Shown piece by piece: positions 24,601 through 36,600 of a stretch of DNA of 64,000 nucleotides. The position numbers and the translations under genes are program-made. Within the stretch, counting starts at the first letter, position 1. Each line of letters begins with the position of its first letter. Source of the DNA: Phytophthora hibernalis (lineage: Eukaryota; Oomycota; Peronosporomycetes; Peronosporales; Peronosporaceae); the NCBI GenBank assembly GCA_012656075.1, contig JAAKBF010000221.1, forward strand, positions 868,001-932,000. Direction: 5' to 3'. The notes under the pieces are model-generated. The model was not told the origin of the DNA and did not search any database. It saw only the letters and a program-made list of their open reading frames with translations.

Positions 24601-27600
24601 TGTTTCTGGGGCATATAGGATGGCATCGCTCACCAACGAAACATTGACGCGTCTATCTCTCGACAGAGATGGAGATGGAGGCACAGTGCACATCACTTTT
24701 CCGTATCGTAGAGAGGCATCTACCCACATAGTCCCAAATATACACCGGAGGGATGTCGTGAAAAACAAGTTTGATCCCGTGATTTCCACCGTTGCACCTC
24801 CGAATACGCTGTCAACTTGGGGGACATGCGCAACAATGTTGGCTTAACTTTGACAGTCAGTAGAAGCCGTGTTGGTAAGATATCATCTCCATTGAAGCTA
24901 ACGTGAATCGCCACTTGCCCAGGCTTTAGCCGAGGGAGAGGACATTGAATTTCTCCTTCACTCTTGAAAACCAATGGGTATTTCGATGAGGGAGTGAAAG
25001 AGTAGCTACAAAACGCAGCTCCCGAGTCGTGAAACCCTGCGCCAGATATTTTCACGAACCCTCCTGTGTGCTCGCTGATAATAGGTGGCATAAGCGAAGT
25101 GAATTCGGGTTCAACCTCGTAGTGGAATGTGTATGGCAGTGAAAGAACATCGTCCTTTGTAAAGTACACACCCAGTTCTACACTTGCCACGTCAGACACG
25201 GGAGGAGATGCGCACTTTATCTCAGCCTCGTTAGTGAACCGCGCAGGTGCAAATGCTGCCTCGCCAAATGAGCAAAATAGAGCCGTGTTTCTTGGTCTGA
25301 AAAAGCTCGAGAAGTTTCCGCGCAGCACGATATCCGTCCCTCCTCGGACATTACCATGTAAAGGTTTAATTGAAGTGATACTGGGCAGATGAAACATATC
25401 AAACAATAATGGGGTCACGGCCTCCCATTGCTCACCATCAGATCGAACACTGAAGCCAGTGCGACCAGGCTTTGCAAATGGGGGTGAGACGCATACGAGG
25501 CTTTGGCTAGATATTAAGGCGGCCGGAACCGATGAATTTCCGAAGACACACTCTATATCTTGGGAAAAGACCATGTTTGATCCGTGCACCGCAACGGCAG
25601 TTCCACCTCGTGTCCATCCTGACGCAGGCTGGATAAGCCGTATCGTTGGTTTGTCTGTAAGAAAACCAGTATTCATGGCGGGTTTTGTTGTGCGTTTTCT
25701 AGCTTCGAGGGGACCATGCCAACGGAAGCCAAGTCACCGTCTGTCGCAGTGGGGGTGCTCGGAACCTCCTTTTCGTGCGGTGGCAAGTACGTGAACATGA
25801 AATACTCTTGAAACGTATTATTATCGCCAAGAGATAATCGCAAAGGTACTGTCATGGCCCGGGAAGCTGGGGTTCGACAGCGAATCAAGGTTGCGTTCAC
25901 GAACGTCGCTTTTGAGGATTCACTTGGGAAGCGGCACCTGATGTCATGGTCGCTAGAAAACCCTTGGCCAAATACATTGATGGCCATACCTCCGGTTGTA
26001 CTACCACTCTCCGGGAGAATGGCCTGGAACACGAGTTCCTGTTTGTACTCGAAAGGTGTTGTTATCTCCGGATACAGAAGAGAAGATACTGGTAGCAGTT
26101 GAAAGACGCCATTTGCGGGCTTGTGGAATGGTGCTTCGCATTTTACTTGGGTGTCAGAAATGTAATTTGCTCTTGATGAGACCCAATCCAATTCATCCAT
26201 GCCTTTAAAGGCACACCTCAAGCGCATCCACGGATGGAAGCCTTTTCCCGATATTGTCAACACCACTTTTCGTGAAGAGATTCCATGTGGAGGACCCACA
26301 CTTGTTATTTGGATAGAGGGGTGAGCAGAAAACACCATGGTTGTTGATTGGTAGTCACGGCCATTCGGCGACATCAGCACGGAGTAGACTCCTGGTTTCA
26401 TTCGCGGCACCTGACAACGTACAGTTCCTGGTTGATCTGAGAACCCACCAATCTCCCCATAATACTCAGTGTCCACCCCTACAAATTTGCAGAAACTACT
26501 TTCATAATCTCTCCTCGAAGTGTTCATAGCGATGTCAATGGCATATCCTCCACTCGCGGACCCAAAGTCCGGATTTAACGAAGCAGCTTTACTGATCCAG
26601 TCGGTGAATGCAAACGGAGACTGGTGTAAGATCTCAGTGTGTCCGTAAAGAGTTTCAAGAACCACCGTTAACTGAACTTCACCAGGTATCCAGCTTCGAT
26701 GCGTTGAGCATTTGATTTGCTGTGTTGAGACGAACAGAGCCTGAGTCCGCATTGTAGCCGATCCGAAAACGCAATAGATGAGGTCTTCCCGATCAAAATT
26801 GTCTCCGAAAAATGTACGTCATAAGTATCCCCTGTGGGAACCAGTTTCGGCTCGAAGGTTCCCACTCGCGGAGGGTGAGCATATTCTATTGGGAAGATTC
26901 CCAGCAGTTCTGAGCTCGCAGTACACGTTACCCGAAGTGTATAGTTTCCAGGAATTTTTGCCGGCAGTATGCACTCCATAATACCTTCCGACCTCACAAC
27001 ACCACTTACCCTCACCTGGTCGATATGACAAGCCAGATCCATTGAAGAATGAAATCGGAATCCAGATACGGAGATCAAATGACTTTGTCCGGGCCGCAAC
27101 AAAAATGTTGAAGGTCTGTACACGAAGCTTGGACATCCTGAATTTGTGCTAACATCTTGATAAAGCAAAACTTTGTTATGTACGGCAAGAGTTACTGTAC
27201 TTGGGCGATTTCGTTGAATTTGAGGATCGGTAACACATTCGATTGCATGGGATGTCACTTGTCGCGGTGCTCCTGATTTCCCATCGAACCGACATTCATA
27301 TTCGCCATGCGAAAAGATATTGACTCCCTCTATAAATGCGCTCCATCGCCCACCAGCTAGCTCTTTGATCGATCGAATGCGCAATTTTCTCGGCGTTTCA
27401 TAATACAGTACCTCCACCGTATTGCTACTTGTTTCAATACCATTCAAGCTAACACCAAGTGAAACAATGCCTGGAGTGATTGTACTTGGGGTAATGCACT
27501 TTACCACAGACTCGTTAACGCTGACAGCGGGGGTCTTGGTGTCACCAAAACTACATTTCATATCAGAAAAAGGTTTCAAGTTTGTTCCGTGTACGGTGAT

Positions 27601-30600
27601 CGGAAGTCCCCGACTGCAACAGTTCGATTAGGGATAGCTGAAAACAGTATCGGCGTTGCATACGCTACAACACGTAGACTCTTTTCCGACCATGAGTAGC
27701 CATCTTGGCTCAGCTGGAGAGACATATTCCCAGGACGCATTGGCGGTGTAACGCAACGAATTTTAGAGGCTGAAAGTGCTAGCCCCCTCACTACTGTGCT
27801 ACCAAACAAACACCGAAGTGACGTCGCCGTACTTGCAATATTCAAAGATGATATAACGGCCGCGATACCCCGCGCTCATCAAATTCCACGGGGAAATGCT
27901 CATAGGTTGTATCGCTGAAATGACGCGAATAGTCTGATGCGTTGGAATATGTACAAAGACGTTTGTCGCAAAGATAAGTATCAGCTCGAAATTACCAGTC
28001 AGACTTGCATCAAAGGTACACCAAATTAATTCGTGATCACGGTATAATTGAGAGACAGGTTGGCCAGAAAACTGGCAGCCCACCAAGTCTGCCGCATTTA
28101 ATCCGGATCCGACCACAGACACGTTCGTTAGTCTCTGTCTCTGTGATAAAGTTGAAGGCACAATGGCGGACACGACGGGTCTTATTCCATACGTATAATT
28201 CACGTCGACATCATCGTCCACATGAGCAAACGTGTTGTAGATCCGAGCGCTGACCAATAGCGTCTCATTCATCATTCCAGGTGGTGCGGTGCATTCAATA
28301 AGCGACGCGTTGACGAGCCGGGCTGACACACTTCTTTCTCCAAACAGACACTCGATTCCTTCGGAATTACCGAACACACCAGACAAACTCACAAGTGTAC
28401 CACCCAAAAGGATCCTTGACGAGGCCATATTCTAGCAATTGACAGTCTCGCCAGTACATCATATACCGCTGAAGATTTAGAGAAGTCTACTCCGTTATTC
28501 GAAGCTCGAACCACTTTTTCCCAACATAGTGAATGGAACAACACACTCGATTTGGGATGGTGATATGAAGTCTACCCCGAGTGACTTGATGTCATCAAAA
28601 AGGCATGTTAGTGTAGCCGAATCAATGAAATTTTCTCCAGTGACACGTATTCGTCGTTCAGTGGACCTTGTTTGAATACCACGCGTGGGACTTATATGGA
28701 AAACTTGCTCGCGTGGAACAGCTTCATAGTTCACGAATTCGTTTCTGATTCGGTTGGCACCTTCGACAATAATCTCCAGCAAGTGGACTCCAACTTTCAT
28801 TTGTGGTGTTTTACACCACGGAACTCCTTTGACGGTAGTTTGGGCGTCAGCTGTAGCGAAGCCATCAAACATGCATTTGATCTGAAGCTCTGGTAAGATA
28901 TTCATCCCTTCGATTGATAAAAGTGTTCCCCATCGGCAGGGCCGAAATCCGGATTGACGCGGAGGATGTAAACAGGAGCGGAGAACAGGAATGGCACCGC
29001 TGACGACTTCATCCCACCGAAGGTAACCCACATATCTACGACTTCGCTGTTGTTTAATGTAGGTACGACAGGTGTGGGGCAAACTATCTCAGAGCTCGAT
29101 ACAAATGCGGCTTTCGTAATACCCTTTAGCCCAAAATGGCAAGCCGGCTGAATACTGTCTGGAAATCCTGAACCTTCAATTTTGATGAGGGTACCACCAG
29201 CCGTTGTACTGGTAGAGGGTGTGACTTGCCTCACAGATATGGGGTTGCGTACTGAAATGGGTAAACTATTAGTCGACACTTGAACACCATTCTGGAACAA
29301 AGAAACTTCACACAAACCGAGCTGAGCAGAAACTCCAGACAGCTCACACTCGACAATATTATCCGTCGAGAAAATAACGTTTCCAGTGAATACGGGTGTG
29401 TCAGTTTCACTGACACACTGGAAGTTGCATGTAGTATTTTCCGATGCAAACGTAAATGTGCCTTCGAGTTCGAAAACCGTACTTTCTGTAGGTGTAAATA
29501 CATCTGGATATATTGTCGAGATCACAGAGAGTTCAACCAACTCCACGTAGGCTCGAGCAATCGGAGCTGCCGAAGGCTCAATTGATGTCATAATACCAAG
29601 CTCAATAACGGAGGAATACATGTTCTTTGGAATGGTGGGTACTGGGCACGTGACACTAGTGCTGTTCTGGATGAGTACTGGTGAGAGATCCCTTGTTAAA
29701 TCTCCAAATCGGCAGCCAACGACAGAGCCAGGCTCAAAGTTTAAGCCATTCACTACAATGAAGTCTATTTGCTTGGTTCCAACCACAACGAGCGGAGGAA
29801 TTAAAGCACGAATCTGCGTCGCACCACGGAACTCGAAATTCAAGTCAGTGTCGATACTTCCTACCAGATCGGAAGATACGAACAACGGAACTGTTCCTGC
29901 AACATGAGGAGGGCTCCAACATTTCGCACTCGAATCATTAAGAGGCACAAGGGGGACGCAGGCACTGCCGAAACAGCATGACATGTCGGAAAAAAGTGGC
30001 TGCCAACTAGTGTGATGTGTGTACCTCCTGTTATTGGCCCCTGACTAGGTGTAGCCATGGTAACAACGGGTACCTCAATCAGATCGATAGACTCGTTAGC
30101 GAATATGCTATTTACACCGTCTTGAGCAATCCCAATTTTATAACTGCCCGACAATGTTAAAGGCGATATTTCACACAGAGTTTCGTACGTCGATCTCCAT
30201 AATGCGCGAAAAACTCGTGTAGATTTATTTGATCGGCTTGGGGCAAGAATGCAGTTGGTTTCATTGCTGAATACAAAGGGGCCGCCCTTGATGAAAATCC
30301 TGGTAGTTCGGCCGATGACAGCACGAACAGGCATCACTGAAGAAATGAGAATAGCTGGGGCATAGCGATAAAGTAACCTGTTGCTTTGTACCATGCCGGA
30401 CAACGTTTGAAGAGAAATTGGGAGCTCCCGAGGACTATACTGAGCCAATGTAGGTACTTCACACCGCACACAAGATCTGTTGACGATATCAGCTCGAACT
30501 TGATATTTTTGATCATCCCAACCAAAGATACAGTCCAGAGATTCAACCGGAAAAACATCCCCATAGACAGTAACACTACTTTTAGATCCAAACATTGGTG

Positions 30601-33600
30601 ATAATCCAGTAACAAGAAGGGGCCAAACAACTTCAACGCGAATAGAAGTTACTAGAGAGAACAGCATTCCATCATTGGAAACTGATACATTCAGGTTCTG
30701 CCCATGACTATAAACTCCGTAGATAGAGCAACCAATTGTGTTATGGTCTGTCATGTGGCCTGTTATCAGAATGGCCCCAACCCGACAAACTAATGTTTCC
30801 TCATGGACGAAGTGTAACCCCGTAATTAGCAACTGCAGCAAGGAACTTTCTCCTCCATTGTAAATCATAGATACGTTGGTAATCACGGGAGAAACAACAT
30901 ACTCGAACTGTCGCTTTATACTGCTTTCTGCAACGTTCTCGGCGCCATTTCCACTAGAATCGGTGTACAGAAGATCAAAGATGACACGGTGAGTAGTTAA
31001 TAGCTGTGCTGGAGGAGACGTACACAACAACTGGTTATCGAACACCGAGACGACATTCACAGAAACATTGCCAAACCGGCAGCGCAAGGTTGACGTCCGT
31101 AAGAATCCTTCTCCTTGAACCACAACATCATCGCCACCTTTAGTGCTTCCTTTACTTCTTGATATTGCCCAGAGTTTAGGAGGGGCAACGAAACGAAACC
31201 AGGATATTTGTTCGATGACTGCGTGATCATCCTCCGCCAGTAATGACACACTAACGAATCCAGACGTATTCATTATTGGTAATGCAACGAGCCAAGGCTC
31301 ATGCATTTCTGCTTGGTACACACCCGAGCACCGCGTTTGATTAAAACAGCACTTCCAGCTACTAGTGGTGTTGGGCCATCGAAATCCTTTCAAATTAAGC
31401 CGCACGGTATCACCGCCACTAATCGATCCGACACTCGGCTGTAATCTCCACGATATACTATCAGTAGTAGCGTTATGAACCAGAACGCTCTGGCTTTGAC
31501 TGATTTGCCCATTACTGGCTGACCAAACACTAACTTGGGTGGGCTTATCACCAACGCTCCAGGGTGGAACTCCACAACGCATCTGTGTTGAATTCACAAC
31601 TTGGGCTGCTATGGCCATGGATTTGTCGGATGAGTCAAACCTACAAACCAGATCCAGCCTTGTGTCAAAATCAAAGCCAAGCACCAGTATCGATGGCTCA
31701 GAGCCAAGTTGTGTAAATGGCGACACTACTCGTACTTCCGGTGGATGAAGCAAGGTAACGTTAAATCCTGTGCTAATCAAATCATCTCCATTATATGTAA
31801 GCAGCACTTGGGCTTCCGAGGGAGTTATTATGTGATCTCCAAATTTTTCATCCGGCTTTGAGCAAGTTACGAGGCTGTCGGAGTGCCACTGAGCGAGCAA
31901 CAGGTAGTCGCCCTTGTCAGTACGTAAGATGCATATCAAGTCGTCAGAAAATACCAAGGGGCTGCCATACACAGAGAGAGTCAAGTTTGGGGATAAAATC
32001 ACTTGTCGCGGGAGGATATTCGATATCTGAAACTCCGGCATAATGTGAAAACTCGCTTCTGTGGAGTTAACATAGCCAAGTGCCAATGTACCCAATGAAA
32101 CCTTGAAGGTGGTTAGACCCGAGTTCATGGGAGGCGTTATGCACTGTACGGTTGTTGCATTCAGGACTGATGCCAACGAGCAAATATGTTGACCATAGCA
32201 ACATCGGATTTCTTTGACAGAGTCCACGGCTAGAGAATCACGCATCACGACTGTGACAAGAGTTCCACCACGCGAATGGCTACTACTCGGTTGAACAAGC
32301 TGAATCACGGACTTCTGATGGCATAGCACCATTGCGGCACCACCCGCAGTGAAGCCGTCATATCCGAACACTGTGACTGTTAACATTGTTGTATTTGTGA
32401 TGAAAGGTGGACGGCACGCTGCCCGAGTCTCACTCTCGTATGACGCAGGTACTGCTGTATTGTTAAAAGGCACCCCATCCGGGAAGCGTTTGAAAAGCCA
32501 GTACCCACCAGTTGAAGCTGACCAGTGCCCGAGCACATCAAAAGTCTTGGTTTAATTGAATCCAAGGTAAACCGAGATAAAATCTTAAGTGGAAACCCCT
32601 GACTCCAATCTTGGCCATTGAGGCTAATGCTTACTGTTGTTCTCGCTTTCGGAAGAAGAAATGGGTCAACAGGGCATAACACCTCGGTCATAGAAACCCA
32701 CACGCCTGCCCCCACGACTAAGTTGACCCTACATTGCCAAGATGAGGAGGGTGGGAGGTATTTTCCAAAAACACGGACCACGCCATTAAAATTCAACGGG
32801 ATCGTGGACGGAAATACAGCGTGCACATGAAGATCTTGCACGTAACGGAACTTTCGCTGGAGATCGACGTGAAAGTTTCTACCAGAGTCCGATAAACTTA
32901 ACCTCATGAATTCGTGTTCTTCCGTGGATGGGGGCGTGGGGCATGACACTTGCGTTGAATTCTGTCGTTCTGCTGCCACCACGATATCGTTGTTGAACAC
33001 ACACACAAAGGCTATGCCCTCATGAAAGCCGTCACCGAATAGCTGAAGCGTTGTTCCACCATTTATTGATCCCACCTGTGGCCAGAAGGAATATAGAGAT
33101 GGGTGCTCCACAACACGAAATGTTTGTTGTTTTAAATCCTCCGGCGCAAAAAGTCGATACCATTAACGGTTATTGCGAATGGAAGCTCTGTCGAAGATGT
33201 TAAGGTTGGTGAGAAGCATTCGAAAGTAGATGCATTCGTCCGGTTTCGGAGATTGGCCATTGTTCCTCCAAAAGCGCATACATATTGCGCAGGTGGTAAA
33301 CTAGCAGCTCCCAACTCCACTCGAACCAGGTTGGATGTGCCTACGATTCCAATAGTTGGTGCGATAGATTTCACCACCAAATCTGGCATAAGGAATAGCT
33401 CCATTTCGTCAACCACGGTAAAGCTGTCCATAGCAACCGAAATGTACAATTTAGATAGAGGTGTAAACAAGGCATCTGGAATGCTGCACTCTACTGAGGT
33501 GGAGGAAACAACATTTCCAGTTACTGCAACTGAAGCGTTCCCATTTTTGCTTCTAAAACCGCATTCAACCATGACAGCAAATATCAAGCCTTTTGCCTCA

Positions 33601-36600
33601 ATAGCAATCTTCGTTCGCGAGAAAACGATTCCATTCGATGGGGAAACAACAACTGCATCTCCGTACGAGTAGAACACAATCAGAGTGTTTTCAGACACGA
33701 CATCACTTTTCTCATCCACCAGGCTAAGCGAAACGAAAGCTTCTTTGTGCGGTGGAGATACGCAAGAAATCGAGTTGTCAGAAATTTCAGCCGGAACAAC
33801 AACAGAACCAAACAAACACCTTAAATCTCCTTGGATATGATTAGTAGAGCTCACCTGCACCTTGACTCCTCCAACAGTGCTGACACGAGATGGTACGACT
33901 CCGTCCATTTTAATGGCATTGATGAAGGAAAAGAGACTTGTTTTATGTTGAGAGTGAATGCGGCCCTTACCTGTCCAAATTTCCACAGCCACTGTCACTG
34001 GTTTATATGTTGCTGGGGTTCGACACGAGTGCAGATCGGTTCAGCGCGGTTGCTGGTACCAAGTTATCACCCATTTTGCAATGCAATGTTGTATACTCCA
34101 CCACATTCAACAAATCTATGCTATCAGTAAAAATTGTCAAGTCCGTCCCCCTTCTGTCAACCCCAGTGTAGGCGTCATAGATTGAATAGTGATCGGCTCC
34201 ATCAGAACGTATTCGAAAACAGCCAAAACGGATTTTCGTGATAGAAAACTCTCCACTTGCAAAACTTGGCGAACAAATCGTTCGCTCGCCAATACGAATG
34301 GAACAGCACACGACGCTGACGTAGGCGATCTCACTTTGAACCACGTCCATCCGGCACCAACGAAGTTGCATTTCAGATTGTGGAAGTCCATCATTCCTCC
34401 GCCTTCAATGGTAAGAGCAGGGCTTCCGACCCGCAGTAGCGTGAGCGGATTCGCGGATGCTATTGACGGAAGTGGGGCATAGCGAACTAATAAGGCTGCC
34501 TTGGACGGGAAATCATGCTGGTCAACCGCATCACTGAAAGATACGTGAAGTCCAATCCAAGAGCCAGGGTTTTGTAGAGCGGGCACTTGACACAGAACAA
34601 GTGACGGGCTTACAAAAGTTGCAGGACCAACAGCAGCGCTAGCTCCATTCGTGAAATGACAAGAGAGGAGCTTACGTTTTGGAAGCAAGACCCTCTTACC
34701 TTCAGTACGTCTCCATCCCCGTGATAAAAGCTGGTGTAGAACCTGACACTTTCGGCTGGGCTGAAAATAACAATCATTTTAGGTACAAGCGTCATCGGAA
34801 AAGAAGTATCTGAGGGAACTTACCGTAGATACTGAAGTTACCAGGTGCTATATACTGCGTTCCTTCAAATACTACAGCTACAGATAGCTGTAAAGGCTCG
34901 GCCATGTCATCTAGAGCGACAGTAGGAGAGAGACACAAGATCAAGGATGGCAACTGGAATGATGCTGCTGTGACAATGCTCCCGTTAAATAAGCAGTTGG
35001 CTTGCGCATCTGAAAAAGTTGGCCCCCGTGACTGCAATTGCATCACTTCCCTGGAGCTTCCGTATGATGGATTAAAACCATAGACTTCCGGCGAATCTAT
35101 GATACCAAAAACAAAATTTAGCAATGCTTGATGACTTATTCCCATCGTACTCATATTTACACTCACCTCGATATGTGAACGTAAGCGACTGCGAAAAATC
35201 TTGACCGTTCGTTGTTAGCCGCAATGCAACTTCCGACGTAGTTTTGCTTGCCATCGGTGTCTGACATGAAATTGTAGATGATGACAAGTATCGTGCACGA
35301 GACATTTGATTTCCAAAAGCGCACTGCAAAACGGCATCGCTTGGAAAGTTATTTCCCTGGATCAATACAGTAGTCTCGCCAGACCGCGGTCCTTTTACCG
35401 GGGAAGCAGAGGTCATTGTACAGGTCTCTTCATACGCGTACGGAATAGGATTGGAGAAAAATCGTTCCCGTTCGTCACCATAACGAATGTCCGCTTCGGA
35501 ACTTCTTCTTTCGCTGGTGGTGACACACACTCCAGCAGTGTGTCAGACTTGACTGTGACTGGTATAAGTGCGCTGCGACCAAATAGACACCAAAGTGTTT
35601 CGCCGGGCAGCGTTTGAAATCCTTTCCCGGTCACAGATACTGTTGTCCCCCTTCAGACCTCCCTCGAGGAGGGGTTGCATCTGTTAGTGAGAAGGGATCG
35701 GCTGAGCTATTGCTGCGCAACTTTATCTGAATTATCGAGTCCTCAACGATTAAAAATTCAGGGCAGCACTCAGTCGGATAAATATGACCTCGTACCCGTA
35801 GAATGTCGGAGAACGAACAAATACGACCGATTGCAAAATGCTACTTATATCATCAACAGGGCCACTCAAATTGATCCAGTTTGAGGGTTCATCGCCCGCA
35901 GGAAGCTTTTTCACACCGGTTGGGAATGTGCTGGTTAAGGTAGAGAGCTGAATTTCTCCGAACGGTGTCATTGATAGCAAGTGGGCATACACAAGTTTGC
36001 TGCCTGTCGTTTCTCCCAGCAACATAATGGCATATCCACGAGTTATAACGGATGACAGCTCTAACGGCACTATCAAAATTGGGTCATCAGAGCTCTGAAC
36101 CTCGAGAGAAATACTCTTGAATGCATCAGTGATAGTACCATCCAGGTAGTTAAAATCTCTCACACGTATACCCAACAGCTCCACGTGCTGATGTGAGTTG
36201 AAATCTTTATCTGGCCGATATTTTATCTCGAATAATGCCAAATTGATTGAGCGAAGATCACCACGGAAGCGAAGAATCTGATCTGCCACTCCATTTCCCT
36301 CGATGAGGCTTACCACTTTTGGGGAGCCCAGAGAAATCACGCCACTTAACACAAATAGCTGGATCTCAAAAGTGGAGTTGCTATGAGCAAATGCAGGATC
36401 GACGTCATGAATCCGGACGCCAAATACGCTAATTTGCTGGTCTTCAAGCAAGAGTTGGGTACTCGGCACGATCAATTGTGGTGGGTCATTGACAGATGCT
36501 ATTCGTATCAAAATGGACGTCTCATCCGTTGTGGCGGCTGTGAATCCTGTAACCCCATGGTCAACCACCTTCATACGGAGCTCATCATCGCCGTACCAAT